A DNA stretch of 64,000 nucleotides from Scilla litardierei (Eukaryota; Streptophyta; Magnoliopsida; Asparagales; Asparagaceae): the NCBI GenBank assembly GCA_030789695.1, contig CM061140.1, positions 173,810,319-173,874,318 on the forward strand, read 5' to 3'. The notes below the pieces were generated by a model that had not been told where the DNA came from, ran no database searches, and saw only the letters and a program-made list of their open reading frames with translations. Of this stretch, positions 34,235-46,223 are shown in pieces. A program made the position numbers and the translations under genes. Numbering within the stretch: position 1 is the stretch's first letter; each line of letters begins with the position of its first letter.

Positions 34235-34999
34235 ATGTCGGTGACAGAAGCAAAGAAAAAGACGGAACGTTTGGAGGAAAGAATCAATGCAGTCGCGGAT
34301 ATGAGGAAGTCGATTGCCAATTTGAAAGAAGGCTTCACCTCTTTCATATCTGAGTTTAGGGCATCGATTGAGGAAGGACGGAAAGTGACAAAGGCAAAGT
34401 TAGAGACCATCCTACAAACCCTAGCGCAACACTTTTCAAATCCAAAAATGGCGAAGAGTTCAGATCCGAACGAAAAATCATATCTAGGGCAAAAGTCTTC
34501 GTCTTTGAACCAAAAAGGCGGAAAAATTGACAACTTTGACACGGATCTGCATCCAGACGACGAAGATCGACGTAGGGAGAGGAGCGATGGGCTTGTCGGA
34601 CCCTCCACAAGGGTTCATCGGCCCTGGGAAGGGCGGCTGGACCTGCAGGCCCCTGGCAATCTGCAGGTTGCCATGCAGGCTGGCAGGGCCCTGCATGGAA
34701 GTCTGCAGTGCACCGCAGGACCCGTGCACGGCCTGTGCGCCCTGTTTGCAGCGCTGCAGGACCCGCCTTGGCCTGACGATGTCCTTCGGGCCCCGCCACA
34801 GCCCAACAACGCTTTTCGGAGCCCGCCACGGCCCAACGAAATTCTCCAGGACCCACCATGGCGCGTAAACACTTCTGTGGGGGCCCAAGGCCCGTGGTTT
34901 GTACATGGACGACCTCTCGAGCTTCAGCATTCGTACTTCGGGCGCAGAGGACCTCCCGAGAAGCTGATGGCTATCGTGAATTTCATCCAGACTTCATGA
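34235..34999 (+). pseudogene. Truncated Ty3/gypsy-like gag N-terminus fused to GC-rich spacer
   Basis: The ATG at 34235 opens a frame of about 254 codons. The first about 110 residues are a charged coiled coil (KKTERLEERINAVADMRKS, then EEGRKVTKAKLETILQTLAQ), the layout seen at the N-terminus of many plant gypsy gag proteins. After about 34600 the frame becomes proline-, arginine- and alanine-rich, with repeated RAPPQPN / RSPPRPN phrases, and lacks the retrotransposon gag core and zinc knuckle. The GC-rich part could be filler picked up when pol was lost. Confidence 0.5.
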
Positions 35000-35126
35000 A
35001 GGACGATGGAGACCTAGGATGGCCTTTTGATCCAGGAGGGGACGAGCATCATCAATCGCAGGGGCGTAGCCCACGCACTTCATGCACCACCTTGAGGACA
35101 ATGTGGCTTTTTCGGGGGCGGAGTAA

Positions 35127-35322
35127 TGATACGGGTGGGGGTGCGGTGAGCGTGAACGGTGCATTGAACGTGGACGGTGTGACGAATGCGGACGGTGCGG
35201 CAAACATGGACGTGATCTCATTTGGAAATGATTTAATGCGAGAATCGTGTCATTTAAGAGAAGAATAATATTCGGACTTTATTTGGCAATATTTTAAATA
35301 TGGAGGGTGATTTAGTCCTTTT
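35127..35322 (+). repeat. Truncated 3' LTR
   Basis: Begins TGATACGGGTGGGGG and follows the 5' LTR to GATTTAGTCCTTTT, then is replaced by MULE DNA. The GGGGGCGGAG tract just upstream (35114-35123) is the probable polypurine tract. Confidence 0.75.
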
Positions 35323-36800
35323 GAAACAGGGAGAATGATGTTTGCAGTGAAACATGATAGGTTTAAGAAGACAAGGCATTTCAGAGGATGTTTGTATCTT
35401 TTAAAGCATCAACGGTAGGTTTTAAAAAGGGTTGCAGACCATTTGTAGGACTTGATGAATGTTATCGGAGTTCAAAGTATCTGGGGACATTACTGTCTGC
35501 AACAGCCCTGGATGGAAACAATGGATTATTTCCAGTTGCATTTGCAGTGGTAGAGAGGGAGAGTAGTGAAACATGGTATTGGTTCTTACAACATCTATTG
35601 CATGCATTTGATGGAGAAGTATGGATCTTGACAATTCTGATCAGGAGAAGGGATTGTTGGATGATGTTAGTGTGTTGATGCCTAATGCAGAACATAGAGT
35701 ATGCAAGAGACATTTTTGGAAATCATTAAAGAAAGATTACCCTAGTGATTTCTTTGAGCAAACAATTTGGGATGCAGCAAGATCCTTTTCTAAATCTGCT
35801 TTCAAGCATCATTTGAATGTGTTGAGGTCAGTTTCTGATACTGCATACACTGATTTGATAGGGAGAGACAAGTATGTGTGGTCTAGGAGTCAATTTTCTA
35901 TAGTGTCAAAGAATCACTACATAACAAATAACTTGTCGGAGTCCTACAATGCATGGATCATTATTGCGAGATATCATCTTGTTGTTGATCTTGTAGACAT
36001 GATTAGAATTAAGATTCAAGAGAAATTTTATCAAAGGAGCAAGTGTGCAATGAAGTGGAAGAGAGTATTGGTGCCATATGCCGCAAGGTGCTGTCAGGAC
36101 ATCAATAAGAAGGTTGGAGGGTATGTTGTTAGACATGTAAATGAGTTCATGGTGGAAGTGGAGAATGAAATAGGGAGAATGATCATCAATTTGCAAGACA
36201 AAACATACAGTTGTAGAATGTGGCAGTTGACTGGTCTTCCATGTATCCATGCAGCATCTTACAGTCTCAGTGAGGCATGCAGAGTGGAGCATGTATTGTG
36301 ATGAGTACTTTACTGCTGAGAGGTAGTTATTAGTAGAAATCAAATTAATTTACTATATTAAATTGTTAGTAAATGTAATTATTGGGTACAATTTGAATAT
36401 GCAGGTACAAGAAGGCATACAATTTGTCAATTGGCACTATAACTTCTAAGGTGTCGAAGAGGTTGCACAAATGTAGTAGATGCAAAGGCCATGGGCATCA
36501 CAAGAATGCTTGTAAGATGCCCATCAATTCCAGATCAGTTCCATGAACAATTGTTGCATCTAATGCTGATATTGGGCCAGAACAAAGTCAACCAACTCAG
36601 CAAGCTTCTACTGATTTTGATGGATAATATGCAACATGTCAATCTAATTTGTAGTTATGAATCTACTTTTTAACATGTCAATCTAAAAAATAATTAAAAA
36701 TCTATTATTAAACTCTACTTTTTTAACATGGTAGAAGAGGAATGCATCAGTATCCTATGACTTCATTTGGAGCACTCCTACAATCTCAGGAATCAAGGTA
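35323..36800 (+). pseudogene. MULE (MuDR-like) transposase relic, copy A
   Basis: Cut-and-paste transposase of a Mutator-like element, broken. Clear homology to copy B starts at about 35368 (EDKAFQRMF). The MULE catalytic core follows (VGLD, then ALDGNNGLFPVAFAVVERES, TWYWFLQHL), a frameshift near 35630, then AEHRVCKRHFWKSLKK and a long continuation to a SWIM-type zinc finger (SCRMWQLTGLPCIHA, near 36210-36255). A further 1-base shift near 36295 is followed by a normal intron (36323-36404) and an exon with the CCHC knuckle CSRCKGHGHHKNAC. The N-terminal DNA-binding part is missing. It lies tail to tail with copy B. Confidence 0.9.
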
Positions 36801-37339
36801 CATTCTCATTTTCATTAGTTGAGATTGCATCAGTACACAATGTAAATTCTACTTTTTAACATGCTAGCAGAGGAATGCAGCAATACACAGTGGACTCAGT
36901 TGGAGCACCCCTACAAACTCAGGAATCAAGGTACATTATAAATTTCAAGAATGCAAGAATGCAGAATACTATGCATATTGTTGTCTCATCTATTTACAAT
37001 TGAGACAACCTAATAGTAAGAGGATGAAATTGCTTAATAATGATAATTGCTTAATAATGTTATTCATATTCTTGTCTGCAAGAATACTTTTCATATTGTT
37101 GTCTCATATATCTGCAAGAATACTATTCATATTGTTGTCTCATATATTTGGAGCACCCCTACCTATTAATGTCTCATATATTTACACTTGCTTATATGCC
37201 TACTATAGGTCTACACCCTTTACTGGAAGAACAAAACTGGTATCATCTAGAGGAAGAAAAGAGACCCATGTACCATGACTTAGGACTGGTGTCATTTTTG
37301 GTACTCTTAGAGGTGCTAAAATGGCAGGTACCAAAAATG
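36801..37339. other. Spacer between the inverted MULE copies
   Basis: About 540 bp of mainly non-coding sequence between the converging MULE tails. It includes a partial repeat of the copy A tail (TTTTTAACATGCTAGCAGAGG near 36855) and an approximately 55-bp tandem repeat at 37062-37150 (ATTCATATTGTTGTCTCATAT). It would form the loop of a hairpin transcript. Confidence 0.6.
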
Positions 37340-38854
37340 AGAATGTACCTTGATCCTAAGATTGTAGGAGTGCTCCAAATGAAGTCATATGATACTAATG
37401 CATTCCTCTTCTACCATGTTAAAAAGTAGAGTTTAATAATAGATTCATAAACACATATTAGATTGACATGTTAAAAAGTAGATTCATAACTATAAATTAG
37501 ATTGACATGTTACATATTACCCATCAAAATCAGTAGATGCTTACTGAGTTGGTTGACTTTGTTCTAGCCCAATATCAGCATTAGATGCAGCAGTTATTGA
37601 TGGAACTAATCTGGAATTGATGGGCATCTTACAAGCATTCTTGTGATGCCCATGGCCTTTGCATTTACTACATTTGTGCAACCTCTTCGATACCTTCTTC
37701 ACATCAATCTCATCCTTCCCCCTCATCCTTTTCTTCTTTGGTCTCCCTCTAGACCTCTTTGCATGAGGTGAGCCTATCTTGTAATCCTTCACAAATTCCT
37801 CTCATTGGTCCTTAGAAGTCATAGGGCCAATTGACAAATTGTATGCCTTCTTGTATCTGCATATTCAAAGTGTACCCAATAATTACATTTACCAACAATC
37901 TAATATAGTAAATTAATTTGATTCCTAGACCACACATACTTGTCTCTCCCTATCAAATCAGTGTATGCAGTCTCAGAAACTGACATCAACACATTCAAAT
38001 GATGCTTGAAAGCAGATTTAGAAAATGATCTTCCTGCATCCCAAATTGTTTGCTCAAAGAAATCACTAGGGTAATCTTTCTTTAATGATTTCCAAAAATG
38101 TCTCATGCATACTCTATGTTCTGCATTAGGCATCAACACACTAACAGCATCCAACAATCATTTCTCCTGATCAGAAATTATTGTCAAGATCACCACTTCT
38201 CCATCAAATGCATGCAATAGATGTTGTAAGAACCAATACCATGTTTCATTACTCTCCCTCTCTACCACTGCAAATGCAACTGAAAATAATCCATTGTTTC
38301 CATCTAGGGCTGTTGCTGACAGTAATGTCCCAAGATACTTTGACCTCAGATGACATCCATCAAGTCCTACAAATGGTCTGCAACCCTCTTTAAAACCTAC
38401 CGTTGATGCTTTAAAGGATACAAACATCCTCTGAAATGCCTTGTCTTCTTCCAACTTAACTGTTATGTGACTGCCTGGATTTGTCCTCATTAACTTATGA
38501 TGTAGAGTTTCCACCAAGTCATAACTATCTTCAACATTGCCATACATGTTTTCCCTTGTTCTCTCCCTACCCCTGGCAGTTCCTGCAAGTGTTCACTCTC
38601 ATGCATGAATGCTCCCTAACAACTTTGCTTATCTCCATTGTCTGCCCATCCACCAACCTCTTAGCTCTAAGATACCAATTGCAACCCTTACTAGAACATC
38701 TTGCCACAACTCTTATTGCATCATTCTTAACATAATTGTAATTGAAATTATGCTTCATGCTGAATTGTTGCAAGCATAATCTCACCTCCTTCACATTTCT
38801 AAACTTCTGACCCACATCCATCAATGGATCATCCCAATTGACCTTGAATACCTC
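37340..38854 (-). pseudogene. MULE transposase relic, copy B, C-terminal part
   Basis: Same family as copy A on the opposite strand. Reading right to left: a MuDR N-terminal DNA-binding domain (38830-38570; FRNVKEVRLCLQ, VVARCSSKGCNWYLRAKRL, HSC), the catalytic core (38547-38158), a short frameshift, then AEHRVCMRHFWKSLKK. At about 37930 an internal deletion removes about 455 bp relative to copy A, including the SWIM finger. The basic, knuckle-bearing tail (RGRPKKKRMRGK, CSKCKGHGHHKNAC) ends at 37541, with shared non-coding sequence down to about 37340. The 5' part of the gene continues at 49434, beyond the copia insertion. Confidence 0.92.
38850..38854. other. Target-site duplication of the copia element, left copy
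   Basis: ACCTC here and ACCTC at 49434-49438 flank the copia element exactly. Removing the element and one copy rejoins the MULE reading frame (EGLHEEV to FKVNWDDP). Confidence 0.95.
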
Positions 38855-40213
38855 TGTAAGTTTAGCCTGTATGGATCAATACACTAGAAGGGGGTGAATA
38901 GTGTATATAATAAAAACTGTTGCAAATAAAAAGTTACTGATATTTGCAAAAGATGGCACAGAAATGCAATGCCAAGTATGAAAATAGAGCAATCGCAAAC
39001 ACAGGGATGTATCCTGGTTCGGATCCTCCTGATCCTAGTCCAGTCCTCTACTCCCAGTAGAGATTTTCAATCCACTATAATCACTTGCCCCGCAAGCACC
39101 AACTTACAAAAATGGCGACACTCCCTGTGTCCCAAACTTTGTACAATCTCAATAAATAGAGATTCAAACCTGTTAAAGAAATAATGAAATAGAAAAACAC
39201 ATATATCCTTGGTATGAATATCAAAGATGAATTCAAAGGATTGGTGTTTAAAAGGGAACTTCAATGTTTCAAGATATATAATGGTGAAACACAATTGAAG
39301 TTCTTCCGTTCTTAAACGAAGAGAGAAATCTAATGATTTCTTCTTACATATAAGAAAAGAACAACTTTTCCAAAAAGTGTTGAAATCCAAGTTCTTCCGT
39401 TCTTAAACGAAGAAAGAAATCTAATGATTTCTTCTTACAAATAAGAAAAGAACTAATGGCTGAATGCTTAAGAAAATCAGAGGCTTGATTTCAACAAAAA
39501 TAGAAGTAAAGAAGAGGAAAGTGTGTGTCTTGAAAGAGAGGGTCTACCCCTCTATATATAGTGTTTAGGAGCGGTTGAGAAGTGTTAATGATGTTGGGAA
39601 ACGGTCATAAACCGCTCCTGAAAATTTGGGCTTCAAACGGCTAGTTTTGTGTTTGGTCGACCAAAAAATAAAATTGGTCGACCAAAATTTAGAGAAGGAA
39701 TTTTGACCGTTGGAAGGCAGTTTCAGAATCTACATGGTTAAGGGAGTTTGCTCAAGAAATCCCATAGTCAAATTCGAAGGTTTAAAATTGGTCGACCAAT
39801 TTGGCTGCCAATTTTTCTGGGTAAGAATTTTCGAAATTGGAAAGTGTAGAATTCTGAGTAATGGAACCTAGAAGACTAAGATATAGTATCACAAGGCTTT
39901 GTAACTCTAAAAGTAAATTTTACATAGATTACATAAAAGCCGTAGATAAGACTGCATCTGAATCTGAATCTGAGAAGCTTCTTTGCAGGGGATCCTTATC
40001 AAGTGATTATATATCCAAGTCGTGGATGTAAGGTGCCTTTGCCTTTCCAGCTTCATGAACTATGATATATCCCTTTGAATATGCATGAAGATATCTGAAT
40101 GTGTGGAACTCGGCATGTATGTGTATCTGCATAAATAGAGTTAGTAGCACTGAATGTGTTTGTCATATCAAAACCATATGGGAATAGAAATATTGAATTA
40201 TGAAATTCCAATG
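38855..40213 (-). repeat. 3' LTR of copia element
   Basis: 1359 bp, aligned end to end with 48072-49433. The inner end reads CAATG where the 5' LTR has CAACA, so its inner terminal dinucleotide is altered. Part of it (about 39880-40200) is nearly identical to the other LTR, whereas the first about 1 kb carries most of the differences. Confidence 0.95.
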
Positions 40214-40227
40214 TTCTCCCCCTTTTT
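40214..40227 (-). promoter_or_regulatory. Polypurine tract
   Basis: The - strand reads AAAAAGGGGGAGAA immediately before the 3' LTR, the plus-strand DNA priming site. Similar tracts occur at 40269-40277, 40299-40306 and 40324-40334. Confidence 0.9.
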
Positions 40228-41636
40228 GATGATGACAAACATGTAAATATATATCTTTAGATTTGTATACTCCCCCTGAATATGTGGAACTTGTGAATAC
40301 TCCCCTGAGTAGATGAAATATATTCTCCCCCTTTGGAATCCTAAAAAAGAGGCAAAGAATAGATTAGGTAATAAAAATAAGTGAGAAAATATTGGCAACT
40401 TGTTGAAATAGAACTGGCGGCCAAATAAGGAGTATATAGTGTATAGGCCGAAAAATTGACAGGCCAAAAAAATGAATGGTCAGGCCATTAAAATACAAGC
40501 TAATTTATTTCATGTATCAGCAAGGATGAAGGCCTAAGTCTGAAGGTCACTATATATAGAGCCACGGACTTCATTGGAATAGTGAAAAATAAATAAAAAT
40601 AGTAATCATATATTAGTGTGCTAAAAAAATTTGAATGACGACACAAGAGGCACGACTGATGCTATGAGTGCGAAATGCCCAGTGTAAACAATTTGAAGTG
40701 TGTACCAACAGAGTATAACTTGTATAAAAAATATGTGGGCATTTGATTATATCTTGTAGAGGAATAAGGCTAGACATGCTAGTGGGTGGAATGTCCTTTG
40801 AAGATAGGAACCCAAAGTTCGATGCTGCCTGTATATAATGGAAAGATCATGTGGCCATGTATGGAAGCAGACATGCATTATATTGTCCGTAGGAATCTGT
40901 TGCAATTGTTGGACATCAGTGCCCTTTGTTTTTTTAAAAAAATTAATAGTTGAGGCTGTCCTTTATATCATGCAGCAATGAACAACAGAATTTATATAGC
41001 AACAAAAGATGCAACTGAGACATAAAGAAAGATATAGAACCAATGGGAATACATACTAGATAGCCAAAGGAATGGCTATAGAGCAGAACACAGACAGAGG
41101 ACAAATAGACAATAAAAACTATGAAAAGAGTACAACACAAAACAATTATCCAAGTACAATCAAAATATCATGTACAAACTAGCAACAACCAACATGAATA
41201 TACAGTAGATAACCTAGGGAATAAGTACAGAACAGTACCCAAAGATCACCATACTAAGCAAAGGACAGATGAACCAAATACAACCCAAAGTTTGACATAA
41301 CCTAATTAACACCACAAAATAACAAAACAGCATAAGCAAAGTTCTGGAAACCATCACCAACAAAGTATCAACACCAAGCAACCAGCAAAATGCTATCACC
41401 AAGCAACCATAAAACTAACAACTGAAGTGCCAAAAACAATCCTAGACCAAAGGAACCAACGGCAAGAATAGCTATGGCGGATTGGACGGGCCGGGCTGAG
41501 AGGATGCGTGACGAACACGAAAGTGAAGAGACTCGAAATGAGTCAGGACCTGAGCGACCGCAATCTGAAGTACATCCATCATTCTATTATGCTCCTGTAG
41601 TGTAACATCTCCGGCACTAATATGAGATTGAATGCC
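40228..41636 (-). other. Non-coding 3' spacer of the copia element
   Basis: About 1.4 kb between the extra coding region and the polypurine tract. It is AT-rich with three extra CTCCCC-type tracts near 40269-40334. The - strand frames are hydrophobic but broken and show no conserved domain. Confidence 0.6.
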
Positions 41637-42700
41637 CTAAAAACCATCGTGCATTTCTTGGTGAATCTCATCGAAGCCCTTAGTAACAGAGTGCCTAAGA
41701 GCACGTAGCTCAGCAACTAAATCAATATCACCAGGAGCCGAAGACGGGGTATCAGGAGTACTAGGGGAAGGACCTAAGCGAGTGTAACGCTTGCTGGTAG
41801 GGATGCGACCGCGGGCACGAGATGAAGAACCAGGAGTGCGGGTGCGAGGAGTGCGGGAAGTGGAGCCAGGAGTAGGGCGAGACGTGTGGGGAGAGGGTTC
41901 ATGGGAGGAAGCATCATCATCATCATGAGCGGAAGTATCGGAGAGGATAAGTTGCATGACTTAGAGTGTCGGAATTGAAATCGATGGGATTGAAGACATG
42001 AACTGAATCAGAAAAGGGGATTTGAAAAGCCTCTAGGATTCTAGTGATGAGGGAAGGCAGGAAAATGTGGGATCGTACCGGTTTGGCTAGGGATTCGAGA
42101 AGAACGGAGCCCCAGTCGACAGGGAGAATACTCATCAGAGAATACAAACAGCGGGCAGTCTTAGTACTAACGTAATTTAAGGATCCAGTCTTAGGGGCCA
42201 GATTAAACAAAATGATTTTGACCATCAAGTGAGCAGGGGGAAGGAGATCAGCGGCCGATCGCTTACGACGGAAATCTGGGGATAATCGTTGCGTAATGGC
42301 AGGGTCAGAGAGGACATCAGGAAGAGGGTGAACATGGGTGGATGGGAGATTCAGGATCATGGAAGGCATAGGACCGGTGGACGAAAATGGAAACCATTAA
42401 CGACAGTAGTGATTGAGAGCAAACCGTCCGTCTTAGAGGAGTCCAGATTCGCGTAAAATTCGCGAACAAGCGTCAGAAAGTACGGCGTACGGTTGGATGT
42501 GGACCATAGGACGATGAGACCCGCGGAATGAAGTGGGTCGAAGATCCGCGAGAAGCCATGGTCGGAGAAGTCGACGTGGCGCTCCGGAGTGAACGACAGA
42601 TTCTCCAGAAGTTGATATTTCTGGGTGGCCGCCGGAGAACGAAATCAGGCCGGAAAAGCCGTCGGGACGAAATCGAGGTAACGGGGTCCATGGGATTTTG
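41637..42700 (-). pseudogene. Third coding region of copia element (env-position ORF, broken)
   Basis: A degenerate protein in the position where SIRE/Maximus elements carry an extra ORF. An upstream frame (about 42655-42370) contains the phrase LVREFYANLD, a hallmark of the plant 'putative transposon protein' domain found in such ORFs. A frameshift near 42370 then leads to a 148-codon frame with LPSLITRILEAF (typical of the same domain), and a second shift near 41940 to a Ser/Pro/Arg-rich tail with a short helical end (41957-41637). I see no clear signal peptide or membrane anchor, so calling it an envelope is not justified. Confidence 0.7.
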
Positions 42701-43211
42701 AGGCGGAAAGGGGGAAATCGGCGGGATCGACGGGAAAAGCGGTGAATTTTCGTCGACCGGGAGGTGGATCCGGCGAATTTTTGCGTGTCGCCGGCGATTT
42801 GTGGGTGAAGGCGGCGGTCTGTCGAGTTGGGCGATTTTTTGCGTAAGGGACGGGGCCTTGGGAGATATTTTGGGGATGAGTTTCCCTAGGAATGAGAAGA
42901 ATTAAATAAGGGAAAAAAATCAGTTATGGGAAGTTGTGGAAGTTTTGGGTACATGAATTGTTCAATCGGCAGGAGAAGTTTGGAAAACTGAACCAACACA
43001 AATTTGAAAACGAATGGATGGGTTCCATTGGGAACGAAAATTTGGAAGGAACGGTTAACAAAAATAAGCGGGAAGACGAAGTAATTACCGAAAAATTAAA
43101 AAATAGATAAGTTGGCGACCAATATTTGTGAATTGGTCGACCAATATAAAAAATAGGCAAAAAATTTTGAAAATTTTTTAGAAAAATTTAAAAAAATATT
43201 GTAAGAATGTG

Positions 43212-46200
43212 TCATAAGTCAGATTCACTAATAATTCCTAAATTTCTTCGTAGCTTAATAAAAGTCTCTTCTTTCAATGGTTTAGTCAAAATATCAGCAG
43301 TTTGATGTTCAGTAGATATAAATTTTAGAACAATGTCTCCTTTCTGAACATGATCATCTAGAAAATGATGGCGTACATCAATATGTTTTGTACGTGAATG
43401 ATGCACAGGATTTTTAGAAAGATTAATAGCACTAGTATTATCACACATAATATGGCAAGTTGAGCAATCAATACCATAGTCTGAAATAGTTTGTTTCATC
43501 CATAAAATTTGAGCACATGCTAAACCGGCGGCAATATATTCTGCCTCGATTGTAGATAATGAAACAGAGTTTTGCTTTTTGCTAAACCAAGAAACTAAAG
43601 CATGTCCTAAAAAGTGGCATGTACAACTGGTACTTTTACAGTCTGATTTGCAACTAGCAAAGTCTGCATCACTATATGATAATAAATCAAATGTGCTTGA
43701 CTTAACATAAAATAACCCAAAATCAGAAGTATGCTTAACATATCTAATAATCCTTTTTACGGCAGTTAGATGTGAAACCTTAGGATTTGCCTGAAAACGT
43801 GCACATAAACATACTGAAAACATAATGTCTGGTCTACTAGCAGTTAAATAAAGTAAAGAGCCAATCATACATATGTAAAGACGTCGATCAAGACTCTTAC
43901 CATTGTCGAGAGAAGTAGATGTACTCATTGGAGTACGTTTTTCTGCAGAACTTTCTAAACCAAAACGCTTGATGAGTTCTTTAGAATACTTGTTTTGGTG
44001 AATGAAGATTCCTTCCTTCATTTGTTTGATTTGAAGACCGATGAAGTAATTGAGTTCACCCATGTGTCTCATCTCAAATTCTTTCTGTATTATCTTAGAA
44101 AAATCTTGACAAAGAGATTCATTAGTAGAACCAAAAATAATATCAACGCATATTTGAATAATGATTATGTCAGATTTTATATTTTAATAAACAAAGTTGA
44201 ATCAATTTTACCAATTGAATAACCTGAATTTAAAAGATAACTTTTTACTTTCATACCAAGCACTAGCTGCTTGTTTAAGACCATATAAAGCTTTCTTCGG
44301 TTTAAAAACATGATTATTAAGAGTTTAATGACAAAAACCTGGTGGTTGTTCAACATAAACTTCTTCTTTAAGAAAACCATTTAAAAGCGCTTTTGACATC
44401 CATTTGAAATAACTTAAAATCTTTAAAACATGCAAATGATAACATTCTAATGGATTCAAGACGTGCAACTGGTGCATAGGTTTCGTCATAATCAATACCT
44501 TCTTCTTGATTATAACCTTGTGCAACCAATCGTGCATTGTTTCTAATTACCTGACCAGATTCATCCAATTTATTTTTGAATACCCACTTGGTACCAATAA
44601 TTGAATGATCTGATGGTCTGGGAACTAATTCCCAAACATCATTCCGTTGAAATTGATTGAGTTCTTCCTTCATAGCAATAATCCATGAACTGTCTTCACA
44701 TGCATCTTTGATGTTCTTTGGTTCAATGGTTGAAAGGAAAGCACAATGCGCCATTTTTTCTATTTGACGACGAGTTCTCACTCCATTTGTAATATCTTCA
44801 ATGATTAATTCTGATGGATGATTTGGAACTTGTACAAATGCCTTAGGAAGATCTGTATTATCTGAAATAGACTCAACAGAGGGTTTAGTAACATCAATTT
44901 CATCAAGTTTAATATTATCTAAAGAATTAGATAAATGTAATATATTCTCTTCATCATCAATGATGGGAGAATTAGATGAGGGGTTCTCATCAAAGGTGAC
45001 ATGTAGTGATTCTTCAATTATTGACGTTCTTTTGTTATATACTCTATAGGCTTTGCTACGTGTTGAGTATCCAACAAAAATACCTTCATCGGATTTTGAA
45101 TCAAATTTATCAAGTGCATCTTTAGTATTAAGAATGAAACATTTACATCCAAACACTTTAAAATATGATACACGAGGAATGCGATTAAAGAATAATTCAA
45201 AACAAGTTTTATTAAGCAATGGCCTTATAAGAACTTTATTCATAATGTAACAAGCAGTTGCGACAGCTTCAGACCAAAAATATTTTGGTAATTTACTATC
45301 ACAAAGCATTGTTCTCGCACATTCTTATAAAGTTCTATTTTTCCTTTCTACTACTCCATTCTGAAGAGGAGCACCAGGAAAAGAAAAATTGTGAGCAATG
45401 CCATTTTCATTACAAACCTTGTTAAAAGATTCATTTTCAAATTCTCCCCCATGATCACTACGAATAGTGACAATGTTAGAGGATTTGATCGTTTGTATCT
45501 TTTTACAAAATATTGAAAATTCTTCAAAAGCATCATTCTTATTTTGTCAGAATATAACCCAAGTGTATCTTGAATAATCATCAACAATGACAAATGCATA
45601 TCTACTTCTATTCAAAGAGGCTACTCTTGAAGGACCAAACAAATCCAAGTGTAGGAGTTCTAACGGTCTTCTTGTTGAGATAATGTCCTTTGATTTAAAA
45701 GAAGATTTGTGCATTTTTCCTTGTTGACAAGCATCACAAAAATGTTTGTGTTTGAAAGAAATATTTGGCATTCCATTAACTAATTTGTGTTTAGAAATAT
45801 GTGCTAAGTTTTTGAAATTAGTGTGTCCAAAACGTTTATGCCATAAAAGTGTATCATCTGATGTAATCATTAAACAATGATTATGAGTGGTAACAGACAT
45901 GCATAAGATATAAATGTTATTCTTATGCTTACCACGGAATAAAATAGATGACATATCAGATCATAAATGATGCAATCAGTTTGTTCAAATACTATTTTGT
46001 AATTTTTATCACATAATTGACTAATGGAAAGCAAATTGTGTTTCAAACTGTCAACCAGGAGAACATTCTCAATGATAGGATGATTTGTATTACCAACTGT
46101 TCCTGTGCCTATGATTTTGCCTTTGTTGTTGTCACCAAAGGTAACTGTGCCTCCATCTTTATATTTAACGGTTGAAAGCACGTTGACATTTCCCGTCATA

Positions 46201-46223
46201 TGTTTTAAACATCCACTATCCAA
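43212..46223 (-). pseudogene. Copia pol (PR-INT-RT-RNase H), disrupted
   Basis: Polyprotein remnants in order. Protease: DSGCLKHMTG at about 46220. Gag-pre-integrase: LLWHKRFGH with a HHCC zinc finger ending CDACQQGK (45850-45690). Integrase core: LLHLDLFGP and the following VIVDDYSRYTWV, then KYFWSEAV and GYSTRSKAYRVYN. Reverse transcriptase: GTKWVFKNKLDE, ARLVAQGYNQEEGIDYDETY and QMDVKSAF. RT tail and RNase H: MGELNYFIGLQI, GSLLYLTASRPD, SYSDADFASC, SLSTIEAEYIAA and HIDVRHHFL, ending at 43212. Breaks include a frame change near 45950, a stop near 45546 and shifts near 44370 and 44180. The order INT before RT is diagnostic of Ty1/copia. Confidence 0.95.

Larger units (their letters stand above)
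33699..35322 (+). mobile_element. Pol-less LTR retrotransposon with truncated 3' LTR
   Basis: A 510-bp 5' LTR (33699-34208, TGATACGGG...CATCA) is followed by the exact primer site TGGTATCAGAGC (34212-34223). A short interior follows, then the start of a matching LTR at 35127 that stops at 35322, where MULE sequence begins. The interior starts with a coiled-coil gag-like N-terminus and then becomes GC-rich; no protease, RT or integrase is present. It is non-autonomous and 3'-truncated, so no target duplication can be checked. Confidence 0.8.

Noticed and set aside
34356..34930. Antisense open frames of 85-167 codons
   Set aside because: They lie over the GC-rich filler of an LTR element and share no domain; composition effect.
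41637..42700. Viral-type envelope gene in the copia element
   Set aside because: The region matches a plant transposon-specific domain by its phrases, and no signal peptide or transmembrane anchor is evident.
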